A stretch of DNA of 38,314 bases. Origin: Alphaproteobacteria bacterium (GTDB taxonomy: Bacteria; Pseudomonadota; Alphaproteobacteria; Micavibrionales; Micavibrionaceae). Location of the stretch: positions 1 to 38,314 of the forward strand of contig JAMPXY010000008.1 in NCBI GenBank assembly GCA_023700945.1, given 5' to 3'. This document shows, one piece after another, positions 26,122 through 33,233 of the stretch; position 1 is the stretch's first letter; each line of letters begins with the position of its first letter. Position numbers and translations under genes: made by a program. Under the pieces are notes generated by a model, which saw nothing but the letters and a program-made list of their open reading frames with translations, did no database searches and was not told the DNA's origin.

Positions 26122-26380
26122 ACTGTTTAAACCGAAATCAGCGCCGGTCTTCTGGCTGCCGCAACCACTTTCAGGGGACCGTCGTCACGTTGAAAAATCT
26201 TATGCCCGGTTGTTTTCCAGTGAAGACGGCAAAATCGTTCTCGGGCATTTGCAAAACCTGACTTTTGCCCGGGCCTATAGTGCGGAGGTGCCCGAGGGCC
26301 ATTTGCGCTACGCCGAAGGCCAGCGCGCGCTGGTGGGGATGATCTTGCGTTGGATCAATGCCGGACGCCAGCCCTCCTGA
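26108..26380 (+). CDS. Bbp19-like small phage protein
   Basis: 90 residues. The core SYARLFSSEDGKIVLGHLQNLTFARAYS, followed by LRYAEGQRALVGMILRWINAG, matches the Bbp19-like family of small phage proteins often found between portal and scaffold genes. Function is unknown. It starts inside the end of the portal gene, which suggests coupled translation. Confidence 0.7.
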   Translation: MFFRKLFKPKSAPVFWLPQPLSGDRRHVEKSYARLFSSEDGKIVLGHLQNLTFARAYSAEVPEGHLRYAEGQRALVGMILRWINAGRQPS

Positions 26381-26410
26381 TCTGTCATAATCTTCAAGAA
26401 AGGAAAAACC

Positions 26411-27139
26411 ATGAGTGATAATTTACTGACTCCCGAGATCGAAGTCGCCGCGAATAAATATGCCGGTAAACCCGCGGCCATCCCTGATAAATTCTGGGAT
26501 GCAGAGACACAGCAAATCAGGGTCGAAGCCTTGCTCGGCTCTTACCTTGAGCTCGAAAAGAAACTCTCCGGTATGATGCCGTCCCCGGATACACCGGATG
26601 ATCGCTTGCGCATTTTGCGGGCGCTGGGTGTGCCGGAAACTGCGGAGGCCTATCAGGTTGATGTCAGTCACGGTTTGTTTGCAGTTGATCCTGACCTCAA
26701 TGGCCGTTTGCATGAACGTGGTTTTACTCCCGAACAAGTACAAATGGTCTACGATCTGGCTGTTGAAAAGATGGTGCCAATGGTCTTGGAACTGGCTGAT
26801 GAATTCAAAGCCGAGCGCGAGGTTGACCGTCTGGTGGCGGCGTTTGGCGGGCCAGAGGCCTGGGCCGAAATTTCGCGCCAGTTGCTGAACTATGGCCAGA
26901 AAAACTTGCCGCCTGAAGTGCTCAGCAATCTCGCCTGCAGCTTCGAAGGGGTGATGGCGCTTTACCGCCTGATGAAAGGTAACGAGCCACTACTGGCGCA
27001 GGAATCTGGTCAAGGGACCTCTGAAAATGCGGGTGAATTGCAATCGATGATGCGTGATCCGCGTTACTGGAAAACCCGTGATCCGGCCTTTGTCGCGCAG
27101 GTGACCGATGGGTTCCGCCGGATGTATGCCGGGCAATAA
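26411..27139 (+). CDS. Capsid assembly scaffolding protein (T7 gp9-like position)
   Basis: 242 residues, acidic and largely helical. KYAGKPAAIPDKFWDAETQQIRVEALLGSYLELEKKL is the usual N-terminal block of podoviral scaffolds. The C terminus LQSMMRDPRYWKTRDPAFVAQVTDGFRRMY is also characteristic and probably contacts the coat protein. Scaffold protein shapes the procapsid and leaves before DNA packaging. The gene has an AAGAAAGGA box before its ATG and is followed by a strong hairpin terminator. Confidence 0.85.
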   Translation: MSDNLLTPEIEVAANKYAGKPAAIPDKFWDAETQQIRVEALLGSYLELEKKLSGMMPSPDTPDDRLRILRALGVPETAEAYQVDVSHGLFAVDPDLNGRLHERGFTPEQVQMVYDLAVEKMVPMVLELADEFKAEREVDRLVAAFGGPEAWAEISRQLLNYGQKNLPPEVLSNLACSFEGVMALYRLMKGNEPLLAQESGQGTSENAGELQSMMRDPRYWKTRDPAFVAQVTDGFRRMYAGQ

Positions 27140-27160
27140 TTCTATACCAAATCAATAAAA

Positions 27161-27188
27161 AATTCCTCTCCGCAAGGAGAGGAATTTT
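27161..27188. terminator. Bidirectional terminator between the scaffold and PilZ genes
   Basis: AATTCCTCTCC and GGAGAGGAATT form a perfect 11-bp stem with a GCAA tetraloop, flanked by T-runs on both sides. It ends the rightward early structural unit and the leftward PilZ transcript. Confidence 0.9.
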
Positions 27189-27204
27189 CATGAAAGGGGA
27201 TGAT

Positions 27205-27591
27205 CTAGGCTTGCGATTCAGCAAACTCGCTGGCGACCGCATCATCGATCACACGTTGGAAACCCTGACGAATAGTCTGAGTCAGTGGTTCAAACTCCAG
27301 CGCGATCCGGCCATGGGCTTTGCGTACAACCCGGCCACGATGGTGAACATCCAGAATGGTATTACGGACTTTGAATTTCAAGGTGAAGTCGAGCACCTGA
27401 CTGGCACCAAACAGGCGGTCATCCCCGGAGAGTTGCAGTCCACCAAAACTCCAGTCCTCGACCGGAAAGGTGTGACCATAGATAACAACCACACAACGAT
27501 CACTCGCCCGGCGCGGATGACGGCGGCGGGTGGATATGGCATCGTTGCTGGAACTGGATTTTAAGGCGGCGATCAGGTTTTGTAACATCAT
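27205..27591 (-). CDS. PilZ-domain c-di-GMP receptor, inverted inside the phage cluster
   Basis: 128 residues. The c-di-GMP-binding signature is present: the Arg-rich RRRHPRRASDR (RxxxR, around residues 22-32) and DWSFGG (D46-x-S48-x-x-G51), followed by beta strands of a PilZ barrel (LDFTLKFKV, DVHHRGRVVRKAHGRIALEF). The C-terminal helix (IRQGFQRVIDDAVASEF) is typical of single-domain PilZ proteins. It lies opposite to all its neighbours, with its own candidate promoter and a terminator directly downstream, which is the layout of a phage moron. It may modulate host motility or attachment through c-di-GMP. The start could be either of two adjacent ATGs. Confidence 0.85.
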   Translation of the reverse strand: MMLQNLIAALKSSSSNDAISTRRRHPRRASDRCVVVIYGHTFPVEDWSFGGLQLSGDDRLFGASQVLDFTLKFKVRNTILDVHHRGRVVRKAHGRIALEFEPLTQTIRQGFQRVIDDAVASEFAESQA

Positions 27592-27644
27592 AGTTTTTAC
27601 GTGGCTCCATCAGCTTCGGGGGCGTCCCGAATCAGAGTTGACAT

Positions 27645-27673
27645 AACATACAGAACGCCATGCTGCTTTGCAA
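27645..27673 (-). promoter_or_regulatory. Candidate promoter of the PilZ gene
   Basis: On the minus strand, TTGCAA (27668-27673), a 17-base spacer and TATGTT (27645-27650) lie about 55 bases before the PilZ start. It is independent of the phage promoters. Confidence 0.45.
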
Positions 27674-27884
27674 GAAGATATAGACGGCTTGCGGAAGAAA
27701 AACAGGGCGACACACCCGATATTCTGATTCTCTCATGAAATCAGAGACTTTACAAATAGAAGCTCATACGAATGCTCAAAACAATCAACCGTTGTTTATC
27801 AGATGTATGCTGTGAATACAGTATCGGGAGTATTCTTGCAGAGCGGTCAGAACGTGATCGCAGAATGGGCAGCTAAAAATTCCC

Positions 27885-27913
27885 TTGACACCATAGGAAA
27901 TAAATCCTAGAAT
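27885..27913 (+). promoter_or_regulatory. Strong promoter with operator O2 in its spacer
   Basis: TTGACA (27885-27890) and TAGAAT (27908-27913) are separated by exactly 17 bases, and that spacer contains the palindrome TAGGAAATAAATCCTA (27894-27909, its last two bases entering the -10). The same 17-base core occurs in the divergent region at 23292-23310. A repressor bound here would block RNA polymerase directly, so this promoter is expected to be silent when the repressor is present. Confidence 0.8.
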
Positions 27914-27919
27914 ACTCAA

Positions 27920-28055
27920 ATCAACGCCCGGAGTCTGTCTTGTGCAGAGGCCCTTTAGCGACCGGGCGTTTGGCTTTCCCTGCTTTTTCAAAACTTGTCA
28001 GCGCGGTCAAATAACATCCGCCCCATCGGGACGGATGCTTGGCCGCGTTTTTTTT
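27920..28055 (+). ncRNA. Candidate small RNA or attenuated leader upstream of the capsid gene
   Basis: From the likely transcription start (about 27920) the sequence contains no credible coding frame. It has a first long-range hairpin, AACGCCCGG (27923-27931) pairing with CCGGGCGTT (27962-27970). After a U-rich single-stranded stretch comes a terminator hairpin ending in eight Ts at 28055. The product would be about 135 nt, fully bounded by a promoter and an intrinsic terminator, as in a typical bacterial sRNA gene. The capsid gene starts 126 bases further on and no second promoter is obvious there. The alternative is therefore a leader whose terminator must be read through or antiterminated for capsid synthesis. 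The structure is seen; the function is inferred. Confidence 0.55.
28002..28055 (+). terminator. Terminator with branched stem and T8, upstream of the capsid gene
   Basis: CGCGGTCAA (28002-28010) pairs with TTGGCCGCG (28039-28047) through nine base pairs, one of them G-U, enclosing an inner hairpin CATCCG/CGGATG (28015-28037). Eight Ts follow at 28048-28055. It is the strongest terminator-like structure between the scaffold and capsid genes. Confidence 0.85.
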
Positions 28056-28107
28056 CACGACCGGCGGCCGTTTCCTGACGACAACCCTGTGGCGTGTTTC
28101 GACGGCT

Positions 28108-28143
28108 CTTAATGCGGGCCATGTATCAGCCCTTAACGCGGGC
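28108..28143 (+). repeat. Short direct repeat before the capsid gene
   Basis: CTTAATGCGGGC (28108-28119) and CTTAACGCGGGC (28132-28143) are 12-base direct repeats with one difference, 24 bases apart, in the untranslated stretch before the capsid ribosome-binding site. No function is evident. Confidence 0.4.
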
Positions 28144-28180
28144 AGCTATTCCATCAACTTGAAACCACGAGGTATCTGTC

Positions 28181-29014
28181 ATGTCGACATCGATCGATCA
28201 GGCGTTCATCAAGCAGTTTGAACGCGAAGTCCACGAATCCTATCAACGTCAGGGTTCAAAATTGCGTAACACCGTCCGCACCATTGGCGACGTTAAAGGC
28301 TCCACCGCCATCTTCCAGAAAGTCGGCAAGGGCACTGCCTCGACTAAATCTACGCATGGTATGGTGCCGGTGATGAATCTCTCACACAGTGCGGTTGAAT
28401 GTCCCTTGCAGGATTATTATGCCGGCGACTGGGTCGATCGTTTGCAGGAACTGAAAATCAATATCGATGAACGTCAGGTGATTGCAAACGCTGGGGCCTA
28501 TGCGCTCGGGCGCAAGACCGATGAACTGATTATTACATCGCTTGCGACTGTGAGCGGCACCCAGGAAGTCAGTGATGCCAATACCGGCATGACATTGGCC
28601 AAGGTTATGACCGCCTTTGAGAAACTGGGCGGGGCCGATGTGCCGGATGACGGTGAGCGTTATGCCGTAGTGGGTTGGAAACAGTGGAGTGAGCTGTTGC
28701 AGATCGATGAATTCTCCAAATCCGATTACATCGGTACTGATGATTTACCTTTCCGTGGCACGCAGGCCAAACGCTGGCTTGGCACGTTGTGGATGCCGCA
28801 TTCAGGGTTGCCGGTCGATGGTGACGATATCCGCTCCTGCTTCTGGTATCACCGTACGGCGGTAGGTCATGCGGCAGGGTCCGATGTGCAGACCGATATC
28901 AGTTGGCACGGTGATCGTGCTGCTCATTTCGTCAACAACATGATGAGTCAGGGCGCTGCGCTGATCGATGATACCGGTATCGTCGAGATCAAGTGCGACG
29001 AAACACCGGATTAA
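28181..29014 (+). CDS. Major capsid protein
   Basis: 277 residues. Pattern of phage coat proteins of this group: MSTSIDQAFIKQFEREVHESYQRQGSKLRNTVR at the N terminus, VGKGTASTKSTHGMVPVMNLSHSAVECPLQDYYAGDWVDRLQELKINIDERQVIANAGAYALGRKTDELIITSL in the middle, and WHGDRAAHFVNNMMSQGAALIDDTGIVEI at the C terminus. It occupies the T7 gp10 position after portal and scaffold. An HK97-like fold is expected but not readable directly. CGAGG eight bases before the ATG sets the start. It has its own leader with promoter, operator and terminator upstream. Confidence 0.88.
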   Translation: MSTSIDQAFIKQFEREVHESYQRQGSKLRNTVRTIGDVKGSTAIFQKVGKGTASTKSTHGMVPVMNLSHSAVECPLQDYYAGDWVDRLQELKINIDERQVIANAGAYALGRKTDELIITSLATVSGTQEVSDANTGMTLAKVMTAFEKLGGADVPDDGERYAVVGWKQWSELLQIDEFSKSDYIGTDDLPFRGTQAKRWLGTLWMPHSGLPVDGDDIRSCFWYHRTAVGHAAGSDVQTDISWHGDRAAHFVNNMMSQGAALIDDTGIVEIKCDETPD

Positions 29015-29066
29015 GCGCCTGTATCACTCATCTACATTCTCACTTCATTTAACGGAGTATTTCATT

Positions 29067-29306
29067 ATGGCTTTTAAAGCATCCGACTTAAGCGTTCTTG
29101 CGTACGCCAATAATTTCACCTTGTGGCATTACACCACATTCGATAGCGCGGTCAGCACGGCCAATTATTTTGATAAGGCCGCTGATATGATGCGCGTCAA
29201 CGATCTGGTGATTGCAAATATCGATACCGATGGCACGCCGTCGACAAAATTCTACATTGTCACGGCCAATACCGGCAGCAGCGTCAGTATTTCTCTGTAT
29301 AGCTGA
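29067..29306 (+). CDS. Small capsid-associated protein, unknown role
   Basis: 79 residues: AFKASDLSVLAYANNFTLWHYTTFDSA, then YFDKAADMMRVNDLVIANIDTDG and a beta-rich C terminus (TKFYIVTANTGSSVSISLYS). Small proteins beginning this way are frequent downstream of coat genes in alphaproteobacterial phages and prophages. A decoration, head-fibre or head-completion role is plausible but unproven. AACGGAG precedes the ATG. It shares the capsid transcript, which ends at the terminator 29448-29497. Confidence 0.7.
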   Translation: MAFKASDLSVLAYANNFTLWHYTTFDSAVSTANYFDKAADMMRVNDLVIANIDTDGTPSTKFYIVTANTGSSVSISLYS

Positions 29307-29649
29307 GCGGTATAAGGGGCGCCGCTGACACTCTGCCACTCCTCCCCTGGTTGTCGCGGTGTCTATTTGTGCGCAAAATCGGTCTGAGTACGCGAATCAG
29401 TCCTGAGGATCAGGCTTTTTCATGACTCGCCCCGGTGGTATCGATCCGGCACGGCCATCAACCCTTCTTTTAAGTGCTTGATGGCCGTGCCATTTTTCCC
29501 ATAACCGAAATTATTGTTGCCTTGGCCTCAAATTTATGTTTTGTTAACTTTGTCTTCACAAAAAACGGCACGTCAGCGTAATTGAGTATCAATGAACGTC
29601 CGAAGAAGGCTTTGTAACCGGCAACTAATAGTGATAATCGGGTGTGAAC
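29307..29649. other. Intergenic stretch after the capsid unit
   Basis: About 340 bases without a credible gene. It contains a small CCTGA/TCAGG hairpin followed by CTTTTT (29402-29420), then the strong terminator at 29448-29497. An AT-rich segment of about 150 bases that probably carries the promoter of the next gene follows. I could not assign clear -35/-10 boxes there. Confidence 0.55.
29448..29497 (+). terminator. Terminator of the capsid unit
   Basis: GGCACGGCCATCAA (29448-29461) and TTGATGGCCGTGCC (29478-29491) form a perfect 14-bp stem with a 16-base loop, followed by ATTTTT. It is the longest perfect stem noted in the window. Confidence 0.9.
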
Positions 29650-30150
29650 ATGACCTATCAAGGCATGCACAGGGAAGACGTTTCTCGATCAGATCAAGGT
29701 TATATTTTGATTCCGAGCGCAGTAAACAAACTTCCCGAGCGCATTGAAGCGGCTCAGGCGCTTCGTCTCGTTAACAACGCTTCTATTGATGATGATCTGG
29801 GTCTGCTCAAGGTGTCAGAGCGCATTCAGGGTGACCAACATCTGGAATCGCAGGTGCGTGGCTTCTGGATGACCGAGAAGGGGCTTTTGATCCATGGTAC
29901 CATGGATGCTGCCTTCCGTCTCAGCCATGCCGATGATTTGCATGCGCGCAGCCCTCTGCAGGATACATCTGTGGCCCCAGTTTCCTTGCTCGGCAGTATC
30001 CGTAGCTCTTTCAAAGGCAGCATGGAATATTATACTGGTTGCGTCCGCCGCGAGATTGATAGCATTAGCCAGATGTTTGATGGCTCTGCCGGTCACGTAC
30101 CAGCCTTGGCTTCGGCCAATTTTGCTCCGCGCTTGGCGCTGGCGGCATAA
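29650..30150 (+). CDS. Unknown protein of the phage cluster
   Basis: 166 residues (in-frame GTG two codons earlier). It has PSAVNKLPERIEAAQALRLVNNASIDDDLGLL, a central ESQVRGFWMTEKGLLIHGTMDAAFRLSHADDL, and a Ser/Gly-rich C terminus (SSFKGSMEYYTGC). No family is recognised, and there is no signal peptide or membrane helix. It is monocistronic, lying between the capsid-unit terminator and its own terminator at 30231. Nothing in T7 occupies this position, so it is a lineage-specific addition, either structural or host-directed. Confidence 0.6.
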   Translation: MTYQGMHREDVSRSDQGYILIPSAVNKLPERIEAAQALRLVNNASIDDDLGLLKVSERIQGDQHLESQVRGFWMTEKGLLIHGTMDAAFRLSHADDLHARSPLQDTSVAPVSLLGSIRSSFKGSMEYYTGCVRREIDSISQMFDGSAGHVPALASANFAPRLALAA

Positions 30151-30230
30151 GATACAGAATTATGACCGGTGCGTTCACAAGACGCATCTGTCGTCAAAAG
30201 ACCAGAGGGTGTAAAAATAACAAAGATTCA

Positions 30231-30255
30231 GGGCCGCTTCAGCGGCCCTTTTTTT
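30231..30255 (+). terminator. Intrinsic terminator after the 166-residue unknown gene
   Basis: GGGCCGC and GCGGCCC form a perfect 7-bp stem with a TTCA loop, followed by seven Ts. Confidence 0.92.
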
Positions 30256-30293
30256 CGCATTTTTAAATGTCTCAAATAACGGAGTTTAATTTT

Positions 30294-30761
30294 ATGGCAC
30301 TGAACGATGTGGCGCTGGCCAGCCGGGCTTTGATCCGGCTGGGGGCAGCACCAATAGCTTCCTTTAATGATGGCTCGGCCGAGGCCGAGATTGCCGGGGC
30401 GCTGTTTGCCCCGGTGCGCGATTCCCTGCTTTCGGCCTATGGCTGGAGCTTTGCCTCTGGCCAGATTACACTGGGGCTGCATTACCGTATTGCTCGGCAG
30501 GCCTTACACGCCCACGCCTCTGATGTCTTGCTGACCTATATCTTCCGGCCCGAGGAGGAAGAATTTCCACCTTATTTTGATGCGGCGTTGATCGCGCGGC
30601 TTTCGGCTGAATTCTGCATTCCGGTGACCGAGAATACCGCCCGGGCTGAAGTCTTGTTCCGTATGGCGACGATTGAGTATGAGCGGGCCCGTCAGATTGA
30701 TGCCCAGCAGGATAGCCCCGGCCGGATCGAGGATTTCAGTCTGATCAAGGCCCGTCAGTAA
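30294..30761 (+). CDS. Tail tubular protein A (T7 gp11-like)
   Basis: 155 residues: ALNDVALASRALIRLGAAPIASFNDGSAEAEIAGALFAPVRDSLLSAYGWSFA, the recognised start of podoviral adaptor/tail tubular A proteins. It continues LTYIFRPEEEEFPPYFDAALIARLSAEFCIPVTE. It forms the ring between portal and nozzle. The ATG at 30294 has GGAG ten bases upstream and gives the family N terminus; an earlier in-frame ATG at 30267 has no such support. Confidence 0.85.
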   Translation: MALNDVALASRALIRLGAAPIASFNDGSAEAEIAGALFAPVRDSLLSAYGWSFASGQITLGLHYRIARQALHAHASDVLLTYIFRPEEEEFPPYFDAALIARLSAEFCIPVTENTARAEVLFRMATIEYERARQIDAQQDSPGRIEDFSLIKARQ

Positions 30762-30769
30762 GAAATTAT

Positions 30770-30797
30770 TTGACATAATATTCATCTATGTTACTGT
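30770..30797 (+). promoter_or_regulatory. Candidate promoter before the 135-residue gene
   Basis: TTGACA (30770-30775) with TACTGT 16 bases later. The -35 is perfect, the -10 poor. No operator-like palindrome is visible here. Confidence 0.35.
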
Positions 30798-30833
30798 GCA
30801 GACCTCTCGGGCGTACTAACAGGAGTTGAGGTT

Positions 30834-31241
30834 ATGCAACAAGTTGTTCTTCGCAATGGCACACAGGCCGACGGTACCGATGTCTTTATGATTGGATCTG
30901 TGCTGGAGGTCATATTTCATGAAGATCGGGCTGTCTTTCTTGAAATGCTTGATCACGCCCGTACTGGCCAGCCTTTGTCGCAGGTCGCCTGCGAATATTT
31001 ACATGGCATGGCGATGCTGCAGCCTGACTTCAAGGTTGATCCGCTGGTGCTGAATATCGCCGTCAATATGGCTGAGGGCGATGGCGATGATATGCATCTG
31101 GTCAATCCTGTGACCGGGGCTGTGTTGACCGGGGATAACGATTTGCTGGCGCCGCTGACTTTTGTGGTGGCGGGTGAAGATGTGCCGCTGCAGGCCTCTG
31201 CGCAGAGTTTTTATGTACCGGGCCCGCCCACGCTGCAATAG
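30834..31241 (+). CDS. Unknown protein between the tail tubular A and B genes
   Basis: 135 residues, acidic. SVLEVIFHEDRAVFLEMLDHARTGQPLSQVACEYLHGMAM is helical, followed by a strand-rich part (DMHLVNPVTGAVLTGDNDLLAPLTFVVAGEDVPL) that may be a small beta domain. No family is recognised. It has an AGGAG box before the ATG, a candidate promoter upstream and a terminator 24 bases after the stop, so it may be an independent unit. A minor tail or head-completion protein or a host-interaction gene are both possible. Confidence 0.6.
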   Translation: MQQVVLRNGTQADGTDVFMIGSVLEVIFHEDRAVFLEMLDHARTGQPLSQVACEYLHGMAMLQPDFKVDPLVLNIAVNMAEGDGDDMHLVNPVTGAVLTGDNDLLAPLTFVVAGEDVPLQASAQSFYVPGPPTLQ

Positions 31242-31264
31242 TTTTCACGATATTTTCTAGCCAG

Positions 31265-31290
31265 ACCCTCGCTGTGCGCGAGGGTTTTTC
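31265..31290 (+). terminator. Intrinsic terminator after the 135-residue gene
   Basis: ACCCTCGC and GCGAGGGT form an 8-bp stem with a 5-base loop and are followed by TTTTCTTTTTT. Confidence 0.9.
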
Positions 31291-31325
31291 TTTTTTGACT
31301 TAAATTTGACCAAAGGAATGCCATC

Positions 31326-33224
31326 ATGTCACGAATTCGGCAGGTAAAAACTACTTTTACCGCAGGTGAAGTGTCGCGTACCCTGCTTGGGCGCGGCGAT
31401 TTGCGTGCCTATGAAAACGGGGCGCTGACATTGCGCAATGTCTTTATCCAGCCCACGGGCGGGGTCACAAGGCGATCGGGTTTGCGCTATATCGACACGG
31501 TTGCGGGCGATGGTCGCCTGCTGGCGTTTGAGTTCAGCGTTGAGCAAACATACCTGCTGGCGCTGACAGAGGGTCTATTGTCGATTTATGCAGACGGGGT
31601 CTTGTTGACATCAATGGTGGCCCCGTGGACGGCGGCACAAATCTCCCAGCTATCTTATACCCAGAGTGCGGATACCTTGTTGCTGGTTCATCCCGATGTG
31701 CCGCCGCGCCGCCTGACACGCCAAGGGGGTGGGGTTTGGCAGTTGCTAGACTGGGACTTTTTCACTGACGCCAATATCATCCATCAACCTTACTTTAAGT
31801 TTGTCGATACCGCGGTGACCGTGACCGCGAGTGCGACCAGTGGCACAGTGACTCTGACATCTTCAACGGCCGTTTTCACCCCTGATCATGAGGGCACCCG
31901 CCTGCGTCTGGCGGGCAAGGAAGTGCTGGTCACGGATTATAATTCACCCACTGTCGTAACAGTGGAGGTCATTCAGACCTTAAGCGGGACGGCGCCGACG
32001 ATTGACTGGCAAGAACAAGCCTTTAGCCCGGTGCATGGTTATCCGGTCTCGGTGGCATTCCATCAGGACCGACTGGTGCTGGGCGGTAGTCGCGACCTGC
32101 CGAACCGCCTCTGGCTTTCTTGTTCGGGGGACCTTTTCAATTTTGACAATGGTACCGGGTTAGATGACCAGGCAATTGAATTTGCGATCCTTTCTGATCA
32201 GGTAAATGCCATTCGCGGGATTTTTTCTGGCCGCCATCTACAGGTGTTTACCAGCGGCGCGGAATGGATGGTCACGGGCGATCCTCTTACCCCCGCTACG
32301 GTGCAAATTCGCCGCCAGACCCGGACCGGGTCGATGACCAGCCGTTCGATTGCCCCGGTGACCGTCGATGGAGCAACTCTGTTCGCTGCCCGTAATGGCG
32401 AACAAATTCAGGAATTTCTCTATACCGACGTTGAGCAGGCCTATCAGGTGACTGATCTGGCGCTGGTATCGCGGCACATTGTCCCCATCCCGCTGGATAT
32501 GGATTTCGATCAGCGTCGCCGTTTGTTGTTTCTCGTGCGTGAAGACGGGCATTTTGCCACTCTGACGGTCTTTCGTGCCGAAGCCGTGGCGGCCTGGACC
32601 CTGCATGAAACAGCAGGACAGGTGCGTTCAGTGGTGGTGGCGGGGGATCGGGTTTTCATGCTGATCCAGCGGGGTGCAGCCTATCAGATTGAAGAAATTG
32701 ACGATGCCCTGCAAATGGATGCGGCCATGACCGGTGCAGCACCGTCCCCGGCGTTGGTTTGGTCGGGATTGGATCACCTCGAGGGTCAGACCGTGATGAT
32801 TGTTGCGGATGGAGTGGTGGTAGCGCCGCAACTTGTGGTCGGGGGCCAGATCACGTTGGCAGAACCCGTCCAGAACATCGAGGTAGGCCTGCCCTATACT
32901 CATATTATTGAACCCTTGCCGCCCAGTGTGCTGGAACAGGGGGGTGCCGGACGGGCAGTTCGTCTGGTCGAGGCTGTATTCCGGCTGGAGCAGACGGCAG
33001 CTCTGCGGCTGGATACCGGGCGTGGTTTGCGCGATATCCCGCTGCGTCAGCTTGGCATGGATACGATCCTTGATAGTCCACCGTCACGGGTTAGTCGAGA
33101 TCTGCGTGTTCATGCCTTGGGCTGGCAGACGGATAATCACCGCCCCCTCTGGCGGATTGAGCAGGATATGCCATTGCCTTTCACCTTGCTGTCCGTGACC
33201 ACTGAACTCAAAATTAACGATTAG
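31326..33224 (+). CDS. Tail tubular protein B / nozzle (T7 gp12-like)
   Basis: 632 residues. The N terminus SRIRQVKTTFTAGEVSRTLLGRGDLRAYENGALTLRNVFIQPTGGVTRRSGLRYIDTV is the hallmark of podoviral nozzle proteins, followed by YTQSADTLLLVHPDVPPRRLTR. Later AFHQDRLVLGGSRDLPNRLWLSCSGDLFNFDNGTGLDDQAIEFAILSDQVNAIRGIFSGRHLQVFTSGAEWMV shows the conserved repeat-rich middle. It makes the lower tail through which DNA passes. It is about 20 percent shorter than T7 gp12. Confidence 0.92.
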   Translation: MSRIRQVKTTFTAGEVSRTLLGRGDLRAYENGALTLRNVFIQPTGGVTRRSGLRYIDTVAGDGRLLAFEFSVEQTYLLALTEGLLSIYADGVLLTSMVAPWTAAQISQLSYTQSADTLLLVHPDVPPRRLTRQGGGVWQLLDWDFFTDANIIHQPYFKFVDTAVTVTASATSGTVTLTSSTAVFTPDHEGTRLRLAGKEVLVTDYNSPTVVTVEVIQTLSGTAPTIDWQEQAFSPVHGYPVSVAFHQDRLVLGGSRDLPNRLWLSCSGDLFNFDNGTGLDDQAIEFAILSDQVNAIRGIFSGRHLQVFTSGAEWMVTGDPLTPATVQIRRQTRTGSMTSRSIAPVTVDGATLFAARNGEQIQEFLYTDVEQAYQVTDLALVSRHIVPIPLDMDFDQRRRLLFLVREDGHFATLTVFRAEAVAAWTLHETAGQVRSVVVAGDRVFMLIQRGAAYQIEEIDDALQMDAAMTGAAPSPALVWSGLDHLEGQTVMIVADGVVVAPQLVVGGQITLAEPVQNIEVGLPYTHIIEPLPPSVLEQGGAGRAVRLVEAVFRLEQTAALRLDTGRGLRDIPLRQLGMDTILDSPPSRVSRDLRVHALGWQTDNHRPLWRIEQDMPLPFTLLSVTTELKIND

Positions 33225-33233
33225 GAGAAAACT

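Noticed and set aside
27785-27991. Minus-strand frame of 68 codons overlapping the operator-promoter
   Set aside because: It has no ribosome-binding site and no protein-like pattern, and it crosses a strong promoter and operator on the plus strand.
29470-29670. Minus-strand frame of 66 codons in the gap after the capsid unit
   Set aside because: It overlaps the arm of a perfect terminator stem and the start of the next gene; no family resemblance.
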